From Mesorhizobium sp. AR02 (lineage in GTDB: Bacteria; Pseudomonadota; Alphaproteobacteria; Rhizobiales; Rhizobiaceae), in the NCBI RefSeq assembly GCF_024746835.1, contig NZ_CP080531.1, positions 1,674,001 through 1,738,000 on the forward strand: a DNA stretch of 64,000 bases. Reading direction: 5' to 3'. Shown here piece by piece: positions 46,060 to 53,187 of the stretch. The position numbers and the translations under genes are program-made. Every line of letters begins with the position of its first letter. The stretch's first letter is position 1. The notes below the pieces were generated by a model. That model worked only from the letters and a program-made list of their open reading frames with translations, made no database searches and had not been told where the DNA came from.

Positions 46060-46330
46060 GCTTTCCTCCTGTTTGGCTGGCCTGGTATAAGCTAGGAATT
46101 TGAGCGGGCCGAATTCGTTCCGCCACGGGTTGCGTCCATTACCTCACATGCCAGCCTGACCTCGGCCCTGGTGCGACACGACAGTTTTTAGGCGAACCGT
46201 CCATCTCCCACACTATCATGCCGGGCCGGACAATTTCTATCATTCGTAGACCCTGCCCGCATCTCGCTCAAAACGCTTCCGGAACCATTTCCGCGCAAGC
46301 TAATTGAATCGCGGCTTGCGAGTCCTGTGC

Positions 46331-47233
46331 ATGCGTTTGAAGTTCGTCGCGCCCCTGATGCCGACCCTTGTCGAGCAGCCTCCCGAAGGCGACGGATGGA
46401 TTCACGAGGTCAAGTTCGACGGCTACCGCTCGCAGCTCATCATCGATGAAGACGGCACGCGGATCTACACGCGCAACGGCCACGACTGGACGGCGAAATA
46501 TCGGGACCTGATAGAGGAGGCAAAAAGCCTACGCGCGGAGAGCGTGATCATCGACGGCGAAATCATCGTCTTGAATGAAGCCGGGCTTTCGGACTTCGGC
46601 GAGTTGCGGAAGGCGATCACCCGCCGGCAGCATGACCTATATTTCGTCGCGTTCGATCTGCTCCATCTCAATGGCCATGATTTGCGCGACATGGCGCTGG
46701 AGGAACGTCGCGAAATCCTGGCCAGCATGATCGAGCCGGGCTGGCGTATCCAGTTCAGCGAGCCGCTGCCGGGCGAAGCCAAGGCCATCTTTCATCTGCT
46801 CGACCAAGCAGGATTGGAGGGGATGGTTTCAAAGCGGCGAGACAGCAAATATCGCAGCGGTCCCTCAACGAACTGGCTGAAAGCCAAATGCTACTCCATC
46901 GACGAATATGAATTGCTGGGTGTCGAGCGCGAGGCTGGCAAGCCGGCCTTCGCGCTGATGGCAGAACGAGCGACCGGCCGCTATGTCGGCAGCGCCTTCA
47001 TCACCTTGAACCGGGAGGTGCGTGAACGCCTCTGGCAACGTGTCCAGGAGCGCCCAGGCACGACGCCGAAGGGGATGAAGCGGCCGGCGACGCAATGGGT
47101 TAAGCCGGGGCTAATTGGCCGTGTGAAGCATCTGCGTAGCGAGGACGACCTGCGGCACGCATCGCTGCAGGATTTTCGGGAGGAAGAAGACGATGGCCTC
47201 GAACTTGGCGCGGCATCGCTCAATAACAAATGA
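46331..47233 (+). CDS. Stand-alone ATP-dependent DNA ligase domain (LigD type)
   Basis: 300 residues. The adenylation lysine is in HEVKFDGYR (Lys28), followed by IIDGEIIVL, LEGMVSKRRDSKY and WLKAKC, the successive nucleotidyltransferase motifs of LigD-like ligases, then an OB-fold C-terminus (YVGSAFITLNREVRE). It lacks the polymerase and phosphoesterase domains of full LigD. No Ku gene is adjacent. Rhizobia often carry several such ligases on accessory DNA. Start: an ATG at the beginning of homology. Confidence 0.87.
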   Translation: MRLKFVAPLMPTLVEQPPEGDGWIHEVKFDGYRSQLIIDEDGTRIYTRNGHDWTAKYRDLIEEAKSLRAESVIIDGEIIVLNEAGLSDFGELRKAITRRQHDLYFVAFDLLHLNGHDLRDMALEERREILASMIEPGWRIQFSEPLPGEAKAIFHLLDQAGLEGMVSKRRDSKYRSGPSTNWLKAKCYSIDEYELLGVEREAGKPAFALMAERATGRYVGSAFITLNREVRERLWQRVQERPGTTPKGMKRPATQWVKPGLIGRVKHLRSEDDLRHASLQDFREEEDDGLELGAASLNNK

Positions 47234-47312
47234 TGTAAAAAGCGGAAAATTTCGTCGGGAACAATTTAAAAAGTCAGCCATTTTTAGCCCGTCAGGCCAA
47301 GGGAGGCTGCAG

Positions 47313-47489
47313 ATGAAGCGTCGCAAGGTTGATCGTGAAAGGATCAAGAGAGCGGATCGAGAAAGCAGGCTCGTTCTTGATGCGGAGCGGCAGGCCCGTG
47401 AAGCAAAGACCGCCCGGTTGAGGGAACAGCGGCTCAAAAAAGCGACTGAGACGTCGCTGGCGGAACTCAACCGGCTGGGCGAGCTTTAA
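47313..47489 (+). CDS. Small basic coiled-coil protein, unknown
   Basis: 58 residues, about 40 percent Lys/Arg/Glu, predicted to be one long helix (RADRESRLVLDAERQAREAK). GGAGG lies 6 nt before the ATG. It is 79 nt downstream of the ligase and 5 nt upstream of the DUF768 pair, so it is part of the same run of genes. No function is known. Confidence 0.55.
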   Translation: MKRRKVDRERIKRADRESRLVLDAERQAREAKTARLREQRLKKATETSLAELNRLGEL

Positions 47490-47494
47490 GCTCA

Positions 47495-47716
47495 ATGAGC
47501 ACGCGCGGGATCAATTTCCTGGATCAATGGATTGCCAACAACGTCCCCGAGACGTCTAGGGCTGATGTAATTTCTATCGATGAATTGACGCACAAGTTGA
47601 TTGCCGATGCGAACGCGCTTGGGATTAGGCGGGTCGAGATCGACGAAGAGGTCGACAGCCTCTATCGCACCATCCTCGATGCTATCGTCCACTACGACCC
47701 GGGACTGCCCGAATGA
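47495..47716 (+). CDS. DUF768 family protein, copy 1
   Basis: 73 residues. The opening MSTRGINFLDQWIANNVP is the DUF768 signature, a family I know essentially from Mesorhizobium. No membrane segment or catalytic motif is present and no function is known. Its stop overlaps the start of the second copy by ATGA. Confidence 0.82.
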   Translation: MSTRGINFLDQWIANNVPETSRADVISIDELTHKLIADANALGIRRVEIDEEVDSLYRTILDAIVHYDPGLPE

Positions 47717-47934
47717 GCGCCCGTGGGATGGACTTCCTCAACAATTGGGTGGCGGAACATTTGCCGATTGCCAGCACAGGCGACCCAATCGCCGCCAGCG
47801 ACTTGGCAGATCAAATGATGAAAGCCGCCCAGGAAGCAGGGATCAAGGCTGACGAGATCAATGAGGAGGTCTGGAGCGTTTTCGAAGTCATCTTCGAGGC
47901 GTTGCATCGAAGAGACGGCAGCCGAACGGGTTGA
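47713..47934 (+). CDS. DUF768 family protein, copy 2
   Basis: 73 residues, paralogue of the preceding gene (MSARGMDFLNNWVAEHLP; INEEVWSVFEVIFEAL). It is translationally coupled to it. The pair may have arisen by tandem duplication. It is followed by a terminator 128 nt downstream. Confidence 0.82.
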   Translation: MSARGMDFLNNWVAEHLPIASTGDPIAASDLADQMMKAAQEAGIKADEINEEVWSVFEVIFEALHRRDGSRTG

Positions 47935-48062
47935 CTCGATCCCAGTCCGTTCCGAGATGTGATGGTTTATGCACAGATTCGATGCACCCCCCTAAAGTCT
48001 CGCTCAAGGACCAAGCGCATCATCGCCATGTGGCCATCTCGATGGCCCTGTCCCTACGCTTT

Positions 48063-48097
48063 AGCCCGACGCCAAACCCTCGGCGGCGGGCTTTTTT
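48063..48097 (+). terminator. Rho-independent terminator after the ligase-DUF768 run
   Basis: AGCCCGACGCC pairs with GGCGGCGGGCT across an AAACCCTC loop, followed by six T. It ends the transcription unit from the ligase to the DUF768 pair. Confidence 0.85.
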
Positions 48098-48522
48098 ATG
48101 GACTGGCGTATTCCCGGGCGCCTTCCGGTATGAGCGCGGCGCGCTGGCACTAGAAGGAATGTCGCTTCTTGCAGGCTATCGACCCGGCCGACTTCCTAAA
48201 TTGCTTGGACAGAGGACGGCGATCCTCATGAACCTCGACGACTTCGCGCTTCGGCTGCTTTTGGGTCATGAACCCCACCCCTGATTGCGACCAATTTAGC
48301 GCAAGCGATATTTCGTCGACCACAAATAACGAAGCGGCCCGGCAGTCGTCGTTGGGGTGTTGTGTTGACTGGCCGCCGGGCCTGGCCGACTCATCCGCGG
48401 CGAGCCGACCAGCGCGACCGTAATATTAGCAAGTCTGCAACATAACCCTGCGCTGGCGTTTTCCCCCGGTATCGTCCCATTTTGGGACGGGCGTTCTGGC
48501 ATTGCTCTTGCGTCAGACAGTG

Positions 48523-48610
48523 TGCCGGTTGATCCCGGCCCTGATCGCGTACCTGATCAGGTAGTAGGCTCGCCGGGCTTGAGGTGGTTGGGGTCTTCGC
48601 CCGGCGGGTT
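48523..48610 (+). ncRNA. Candidate small RNA with three stem-loops
   Basis: GCCGG TTGATC CCGGC (48524-48539), CCTGATC...GATCAGG (48540-48561) and a long stem CGCCGGGC...GCCCGGCG (48571-48606) followed by TTTT occur in series, an arrangement typical of a trans-encoded sRNA ending in a terminator. There is no protein-like frame. It lies antisense to nothing known and 70 nt from the second YxxP gene. Only structure supports it. Confidence 0.4.
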
Positions 48611-48681
48611 TTCCCTATTTGGCCTTTTGTTTTGCGGCCCTGTATTCAGAAGGCCGCCCCGGCGTCACCCGAGACTGGCTT

Positions 48682-48777
48682 TCAGATCTGCGACTGTCCG
48701 GAGGCGACCGTAATGGCCGTAACCGCCGACAGCTTCTCTCGCTTGGTCAGGATCGGCTTTTCGTAGGTTTTCTTCAT
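48682..48777 (-). CDS. Putative RiPP precursor peptide with YxxP leader (31 residues)
   Basis: The peptide begins MKKTYEKPILTKREKLSA followed by VTAITV and ends SGQSQI. The YEKPxL leader motif and LSAVTA segment match those of the gene at 45207-45296, though the last ten residues differ. AGGGG lies ahead of the ATG by 8 nt. It looks like a RiPP leader with a short core. The core has no Cys and no acidic residue, so a classical lasso or lanthipeptide is unlikely. No modification enzymes are nearby. Confidence 0.7.
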   Translation of the reverse strand: MKKTYEKPILTKREKLSAVTAITVASGQSQI

Positions 48778-48809
48778 TTGTCGTCCCCTATTTCGCCCTG
48801 AAGGCTAAG

Positions 48810-48838
48810 GATTGCCTCGCGACGAGGCGACCTGTCAA
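48810..48838 (-). promoter_or_regulatory. Candidate promoter of the second YxxP gene
   Basis: On the minus strand TTGACA (48838-48833), a 17-nt spacer and GCAATC (48815-48810) precede the gene by 33 nt. The arrangement parallels that at 45144-45172. Confidence 0.45.
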
Positions 48839-49030
48839 GGATCGAGGGCAAAACGAAGGGCCGGGTCGCCAGATCAGGCGTTGCGAAACGTGCGATGCCC
48901 TAGCGCCTGAAATCACCGCGTGCTCGCCGTGCTCTCTCCAAGGAGTGTAGGAAGTCGAGGAACGGCGCCTCCCTGCCGATGACTACGACGATCGATTGCA
49001 ACGGCAAAACCCAGTCCTGACTTGCCTTGG

Positions 49031-49696
49031 CTAACGCGGCCCCGTCGCCTTCTTCGCGGCAGGGTTGGCCTTCGCCGCCGCACGGCCCTTCGGCTGATGT
49101 GTGTGGGTCATGACCGTCTTAAGTTGGGCCTTGATCTTGGCGTGCAATTTAGCCTTGTCGACGCCTGCGGGGTAAATGCCCTTCTCAATACTAGTCGCCA
49201 TGCGCTCCAGCAGATCGGTATCGTGTTCGTCGCGGTAGGGTTTTAGGTCGAGGTCTGCCGGCACTTTGGTAAGCCGTTCATCGTCCATCGTCTTCACGTA
49301 CTTCTGCATGAAGCGGTCATAGTCACGCCAGGAGATGCCGGCCGCTCGCACTGCGGCTTCTTCCGCCCGAGTGGCGATTTGGTGGGCGTGCAGATAGTGC
49401 AGGTCCAATTGGTCGATCAAAGACTTCTCGACCTCCTCGTGCAACAATAGGAAACGGTCGGTGTTGATCTTGCGGCCCTTATATTCCCATTCGCTGGGCA
49501 TATGCCGGTCGATATAGATCGTCTTTCCATCTTTCGAATAGCCGGCGAGATAGGGGATGTCGTGCTTGCGGTCGAGAGTCTTGACCTTGCGCACCACAGC
49601 ATCGAGCGCCCTATCCATCATAAGGCTGGAAACATACCAGTTGGGCAAGCGCAGCTTTTTGTGCGGCGCGGTCGGATGGCAATAGTCGAACGCCAT
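49031..49696 (-). CDS. Hypothetical protein with HExxE...HxxHxH pattern (paralogue 2)
   Basis: 221 residues. It is the paralogue of 45348-45836 with the same blocks (DIPYLAGYSKDGKTIYIDRH; HEEVEKSLIDQLDLHYLHAH). His86, Glu87, Glu90, His100, His103 and His105 keep the same spacing. It adds about 50 C-terminal residues, ending in a basic Ala/Lys tail (AAAKANPAAKKATG). GGGGAG precedes the ATG. The function is unknown; a metal-dependent hydrolase is possible but not shown. It lies upstream of the second YxxP gene on the same strand, 253 nt away. Confidence 0.75.
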   Translation of the reverse strand: MAFDYCHPTAPHKKLRLPNWYVSSLMMDRALDAVVRKVKTLDRKHDIPYLAGYSKDGKTIYIDRHMPSEWEYKGRKINTDRFLLLHEEVEKSLIDQLDLHYLHAHQIATRAEEAAVRAAGISWRDYDRFMQKYVKTMDDERLTKVPADLDLKPYRDEHDTDLLERMATSIEKGIYPAGVDKAKLHAKIKAQLKTVMTHTHQPKGRAAAKANPAAKKATGPR

Positions 49697-49798
49697 GGGT
49701 ATTCTCCCCCCTGCAAAGCGTTCGAATGATAATTGCACGTCATTCCATGTCGGGCAATTCGCATGCGTTGGATAGGCAGCCGGAAAGCGACATCGCAG

Positions 49799-50002
49799 TT
49801 ATTCGGCTGATCCATTGTCAGTGAAGGGCGACGCGCCGGGGACGCATTGCAACGACCAACCAGTCGGCGCCGGCTGCTTCTGATATTCGGCGATGGCAGC
49901 AGTGCACTGATCGCGCTTGTCGAACGTGCTGGGCAGCACGACCATTCCGCCCTGCGGGCCGGCGATTACCAGATACCAGACCAAAACTGCGGTAGCAGCC
50001 AT
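49799..50002 (-). CDS. Small hypothetical protein with N-terminal hydrophobic segment
   Basis: 67 residues. An N-terminal hydrophobic stretch (AATAVLVWYLVIAGPQGGMV) could be a signal or anchor. Two cysteines (QCTAAI, LQCVPG) may form a disulphide outside the cytoplasm. GGAGTTCAC directly precedes the ATG. No family is recognised. Confidence 0.55.
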   Translation of the reverse strand: MAATAVLVWYLVIAGPQGGMVVLPSTFDKRDQCTAAIAEYQKQPAPTGWSLQCVPGASPFTDNGSAE

Positions 50003-50038
50003 GTGAACTCCTTTGTACTCAGTAGAACACGTGGAGGG

Positions 50039-50182
50039 CTATGAACGCGCTTCGGGTGGCGGAAGAAAGGCCACGCCGCACGATATAGCTACCCGGACCC
50101 GCGTTGTCGCCGACTTGAAAAACAATTCTTCGTTGTCATTGTCATAAACAGTCATTTCCCATTGCATGCTTTTCGGCGGCAT
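50039..50182 (-). CDS. Possible small hypothetical protein
   Basis: 47 residues (MPPKSMQWEMTVYDNDNEEL...) with no strong ribosome binding site; a second ATG five codons on is equally possible. The acidic, plausible composition and its place 38 nt after the membrane protein at 50221 argue weakly for a gene. No family is recognised. Confidence 0.3.
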   Translation of the reverse strand: MPPKSMQWEMTVYDNDNEELFFKSATTRVRVAISCGVAFLPPPEARS

Positions 50183-50220
50183 AGGACGGCGGCCAGCCGA
50201 AACGCGCGCTGGTGAGCAGT

Positions 50221-50607
50221 TCAGAGATAGCGCAGACCGAGGCTGTCGAGCCGCTTCTTCTGACGTCGTAGCCGGCGGAGCAAAAAGCCGCAATGGACGC
50301 GAAGGGCGGTTAGGATCACAACGGCCAGGACACAGCCGGCGCCCAATGCCGCAGTCCCTGCAGAAGGAGCCTCCGTCCGGTAGATGGCATATACGACGAT
50401 CCCGATCGCCCAGGCAGCGGCTATCACTGCGTAGGCGACGAATCCGTCGCATTGATCCTCAAGGTGAAGTTCCTCGTACATCATATGGCGGGAAACCTGC
50501 TCGATCGCGTAGTCATCCCAAGGGTCGCGCTTCGGCGGCCCTGTAGGCCTCGCTGGCATCGGAGCATTCAACTGAGCCTCGACATCGTCCCAATTTGGCT
50601 CGTCCAT
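50221..50607 (-). CDS. Hypothetical membrane protein with two helices
   Basis: 128 residues. The N-terminal ~55 residues are polar and acidic (DWDDVEAQLN-like; KRDPWDDYAIEQ). Two helices (GFVAYAVIAAAWAIGIVVYA and TAALGAGCVLAVVILTALRV) and a basic tail follow. GGAGGG lies 12 nt upstream of the ATG. No function is recognised. Confidence 0.55.
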   Translation of the reverse strand: MDEPNWDDVEAQLNAPMPARPTGPPKRDPWDDYAIEQVSRHMMYEELHLEDQCDGFVAYAVIAAAWAIGIVVYAIYRTEAPSAGTAALGAGCVLAVVILTALRVHCGFLLRRLRRQKKRLDSLGLRYL

Positions 50608-50650
50608 ACTATTTTAGGCCCTCCCTGTTCATTTCGGGCAACGTGTCCCA

Positions 50651-50672
50651 GGTAGTGTCTCAGTTTGAAATT
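50651..50672. repeat. Left terminal inverted repeat of the 1.41-kb segment
   Basis: 22 bp starting GGTAGTGTCTCAGTTTGA and ending AATT; it is the exact reverse complement of 52039-52060. Confidence 0.95.
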
Positions 50673-50743
50673 TGACGCCATGCTTGTCGTGATCTCGGCC
50701 AATCTCCTATATGCTTACCGCAAAGCATCCGGGAGAAAATCTG

Positions 50744-50962
50744 TTGCGCGTTCCCTGCATAATAGAGATTGAAGACGTAGCGTATAAGCCACGCAAGCCG
50801 TACGAATTTTCGGTCGTGCCGCGCATCGGCGAGCATCTATCGCTTGAATGGGATGGCGAGAGATACCCTAAGTTCGTGGTCTACGACATCGTGCATGTCC
50901 CGGACGAAGTTCAAGAGATGCCGGCATTCGTGGTATTGTACGTAAGAAGGGTCAAACGCTAA
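50744..50962 (+). CDS. Small hypothetical beta-rich protein inside the inverted-repeat segment
   Basis: 72 residues from a TTG at 50744 preceded by GGGAG at 8 nt; an ATG at 50711 gives 83 residues. It reads LRVPCIIEIEDVAYKPRKP and continues EFSVVPRIGEHLSLEWDGE, ending in VVLYVRRVKR; a short beta-barrel-like domain is likely. It overlaps the next gene by TAATG. The function is unknown. Confidence 0.6.
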   Translation: MRVPCIIEIEDVAYKPRKPYEFSVVPRIGEHLSLEWDGERYPKFVVYDIVHVPDEVQEMPAFVVLYVRRVKR

Positions 50963-51474
50963 TGCCCACCGGACCAAAAGGCCAAAAGCGCCCCGCCGAT
51001 GCATCCGCAGATGATCCATCGCTGCCCCTAGCCACCCATCAAGGGAAGATGACGGTCGGATCCCTCGATCTCGATTGCTATGTTCTGGAAGATGGTCGCC
51101 GTCTTTTCCATAAGCGTGGCATGGCCCGCGCACTGGACATGAAGTCGGGCGGCGGGAATGTCTTTATGCGCGCTTTGGCATCGCAGGCGAGGATCCTTCT
51201 CGCTCTGGTCAATGGACGATCTTTGCGAGAAGATGGACGCCGTTGCGCCGAAGCCGGGCAAGCGGGGGCCATACAAAAAGACGGCCTAAAAAAGGAAAAC
51301 CCCAGACACCGGGGCGCTGGGGTGGTTGCGTTGAGAGCAACGCAACGATGTGGGCATAAGGTAATCAAGGCTTGGGTAAAAATCAAGAACCGCCTGAAGG
51401 AAAACGTGCCGCGCTATATGTTGACGGCTTCAACCTCTACCATCCAATCCATGAGCGAAACGAGCCGTTTTTGA
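50962..51474 (+). pseudogene. Truncated P63C-domain-like gene
   Basis: The first ~75 residues resemble the beginning of P63C-domain proteins (GPKGQKRPAD; LDCYVLEDGRRLFHKRG; MARALDMKSGG). After that the similarity to any protein stops and the frame runs through two hairpins at 51300-51346 and into the NYN gene by 103 nt. The main P63C domain is missing. This looks like a 3'-truncated gene whose tail was replaced by the NYN gene. Confidence 0.55.
51300..51346. repeat. Two adjacent stem-loops between the P63C-like and NYN genes
   Basis: CCCCAG (51300-51305) pairs with CTGGGG (51317-51322), and GTTGCGTT (51325-51332) with AACGCAAC (51339-51346). They sit inside the C-terminal end of the truncated gene's open frame. 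They may be an attenuator or the original end of that gene. Confidence 0.6.
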
Positions 51475-52040
51475 AATGGGCGAGCCTGTGGAAGCTGGGC
51501 GAAATCTTCTGCCGACCTAAGGGTTTGGACCTCGTAAAGGTCTGTTTCTGCACCGCAGTTCCGCAGGACGACACCGGCAAACGCGACCGTCACAACACGT
51601 TCAACGCAGCTCAACTGGCAAGTGGCGTGACCATCTACAAGGGCCATCACGTCATCGATGACACAGGGAAGCGTTCAGAAAAACAATCTGATATCAATTT
51701 GGCCCTATCGTTGATGATGGACGCGGAAGACGATCTCTTTGATTGGGCTTTCTTGTTAAGCGCCGATTCGGATCAAGGCGCTACTGCACGGTTCTTTTCC
51801 GAACGCCATCCAAAGAAAGCCTTGGTAGGCGTAGCGCCGTTTACCAAGGCCGTCCCGGACAAAGTAATCCCCTATTGCATATCTCATTTCGTTATGACGT
51901 TGGACCAGCTTGAGGAAGCGGTAATGCCGGCGTTCGTGCCGGGTTTGACGGGCAATCTGATCCGGCGTCCCGCTGAATATGGGCGGCCTGATGGCTGGGT
52001 CCACCCAGATGACCGGCCAAAGAAAAAGCCAAAGGCCTAA
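51372..52040 (+). CDS. NYN-domain (PIN-like) ribonuclease protein
   Basis: 222 residues. The NYN motif YVDGFNLYH places the first catalytic aspartate at Asp18. EKQSDINLALSLMMDA and FLLSADSDQG carry the other conserved acidic residues of the PIN-like nuclease core. These proteins cleave RNA and often take part in RNA or phage-related functions. A TTG start (51372) is used because no ATG precedes the motif. It ends inside the right inverted repeat, so the stop codon is part of the segment boundary. Confidence 0.82.
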   Translation: MGKNQEPPEGKRAALYVDGFNLYHPIHERNEPFLKWASLWKLGEIFCRPKGLDLVKVCFCTAVPQDDTGKRDRHNTFNAAQLASGVTIYKGHHVIDDTGKRSEKQSDINLALSLMMDAEDDLFDWAFLLSADSDQGATARFFSERHPKKALVGVAPFTKAVPDKVIPYCISHFVMTLDQLEEAVMPAFVPGLTGNLIRRPAEYGRPDGWVHPDDRPKKKPKA

Positions 52041-52060
52041 TTTCAAACTGAGACACTACC
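52039..52060. repeat. Right terminal inverted repeat of the 1.41-kb segment
   Basis: It is the reverse complement of the left repeat, ending CTGAGACACTACC. The stop codon of the NYN gene (TAA, 52038-52040) overlaps its first bases. Confidence 0.95.
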
Positions 52061-52176
52061 GTGTCCACGATCCCTATCCGAAGCCAGCAAAGGATGGAGT
52101 ATTCGCAGTATGCGCGCAAGCTTCGCCCCGGAAGGGCGCAGATCATGCTGCGTAATGTTACGCGGCCGCTAGAACA

Positions 52177-52554
52177 TCACTCAATTGCCCCGTTCCCATC
52201 GTCAGGATTTATCACGTCTACTCGACCAGAGGATCCTAAAGAGATTTCGCAGACGATATGCGCCCGATCGCTTGAGAATAAAGCATTCAAAATCAGCGCT
52301 GTGCCGGTTGGCAGTTCTCGATAGCTGACATACCCTCCAGCATTTCGGTAGGAGGTTTCGTCAATACCTTCCTCGGTCATGGCGGCTCGGCATCTTCCCT
52401 CATTCTCTGAACGTGCGGCGTCGAGGAGAGCATGCTCGATAGCAGACCTTTTACGGGCCTCAGGAACAGCAATTCCAAAGTACATTCCCGCAACAGCAAG
52501 ACCAGCTGCAAGCGTAGAGATCGAGATCACCATCGGCACCGTGACCTCCTTCAT
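52177..52554 (-). CDS. Hypothetical small membrane-anchored protein
   Basis: 125 residues. An N-terminal hydrophobic helix (TVPMVISISTLAAGLAVAGM) acts as anchor. The rest is soluble and acidic with two Cys. Its start overlaps the stop of the XRE gene by ATGA. GAGG lies 9 nt upstream. No family is recognised. Confidence 0.55.
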   Translation of the reverse strand: MKEVTVPMVISISTLAAGLAVAGMYFGIAVPEARKRSAIEHALLDAARSENEGRCRAAMTEEGIDETSYRNAGGYVSYRELPTGTALILNALFSSDRAHIVCEISLGSSGRVDVINPDDGNGAIE

Positions 52555-52793
52555 TTCTTAAGCCTCACCCCGGCGCCGCCGCCGTTTTCTGGGATGAAGA
52601 CGACGCCAGCCGTCTCCAGCGCGCTCTGTACTTTTGAAACGGTGTCGAGCCCGCTCACAAGAATCTCGGCGCCTCGCGCTTCCATATTGCGGATCGTATT
52701 CACGTTGACGCCGGATCGGACTGCAAGCTGTTCCTGATTGAGAGACGCCAGCGCCCGCGCCGCCTTCAACTGATTGCCCGTTCGAAGGCCCAT
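52551..52793 (-). CDS. XRE-family transcriptional regulator
   Basis: 80 residues. A Cro/CI-type helix-turn-helix (KAARALASLNQEQLAVRSGV; NVNTIRNMEARG) occupies residues 10-42. The C-terminal part (LVSGLDTVSKVQSALETAGV) resembles the tail of small repressors with a VFIP motif. It is divergent from the gene at 52883, with an operator between them, and overlaps the next gene by ATGA. It is the likely repressor of the module. Confidence 0.85.
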   Translation of the reverse strand: MGLRTGNQLKAARALASLNQEQLAVRSGVNVNTIRNMEARGAEILVSGLDTVSKVQSALETAGVVFIPENGGGAGVRLKK

Positions 52794-52803
52794 TGTGTTT
52801 TTT

Positions 52804-52876
52804 ACCTATTCCAGTGTTGACGTCACCTAATAGCGATGGTACATAATGCATTAGGTGAAATACACAAGCAATAGGT
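52804..52876. promoter_or_regulatory. Nested inverted repeats, candidate operator of the XRE regulator
   Basis: TCACCTAAT (52823-52831) and ATTAGGTGA (52850-52858) are exact inverted copies. ACCTATT (52804-52810) and AATAGGT (52870-52876) form a second outer pair. Four half sites with one consensus around AGGTGA/TCACCT lie in the 89-bp gap between the divergent genes, as expected for an autoregulating repressor. Confidence 0.7.
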
Positions 52877-52882
52877 GCCGCC

Positions 52883-53161
52883 TTGGTTAATCGCTCGGAG
52901 ATCATGAAAGCAGCCTTGGCCAAATGGAACGCGCATTTCTCCGCGCGCCCTCACCTGATTCGCAAGTTCGATCGAGCGGATTTTGGATTTTACCTCGCCA
53001 GCGCATGGCACGAAGCGAAGTCCGGCCAGATGACCGCTGAGGCCCGTCGGGTCGACACCATTCGGGCAGAGATCGACGGCCTCAAATTCAAGTCGCTTCG
53101 GGTCAACATCGAGCCGCGCCGCCGCATTCTTGAAGCCGAACTTTCCAGCATCGCAGCCTAA
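52883..53161 (+). CDS. Hypothetical protein, helical, next to the XRE regulator
   Basis: 92 residues from a TTG preceded by AGGTG; an ATG at 52904 gives 85. It is charged and helical (RADFGFYLASAWHEAKSGQM) and resembles small DNA-associated proteins of mobile regions, but I recognise no family. It is divergent from the XRE gene and 27 nt before the next gene. Confidence 0.6.
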   Translation: MVNRSEIMKAALAKWNAHFSARPHLIRKFDRADFGFYLASAWHEAKSGQMTAEARRVDTIRAEIDGLKFKSLRVNIEPRRRILEAELSSIAA

Positions 53162-53187
53162 CCAACATCAACAATTAGGAGCTTACA

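Larger units (their letters stand above)
50651..52060. mobile_element. 1.41-kb segment bounded by perfect 22-bp inverted repeats
   Basis: The ends are exact inverted copies of a 22-bp sequence starting GGTAGTGTCTCAGTTTGA. A direct GTGTCC lies just outside each end (50643-50648, 52061-52066), separated by 2 bp on the left, possibly a target duplication. Inside are three genes on the plus strand and no recognisable transposase. It could be a non-autonomous transposon carrying passenger genes, mobilised in trans. The interpretation as mobile is inference from the termini. Confidence 0.6.

Noticed and set aside
46331-47233. Full non-homologous end-joining locus
   Set aside because: Only the ligase domain is present; no Ku, polymerase or phosphoesterase is adjacent.
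47931-48284. 117-codon plus-strand frame after the DUF768 pair
   Set aside because: It runs straight through the terminator at 48063-48097 and has no family-like sequence.
45207-48777. Classical lasso peptide cluster
   Set aside because: The two precursor-like peptides lack the Gly1 and acidic ring residues, and no B or C maturation proteins are in the window.
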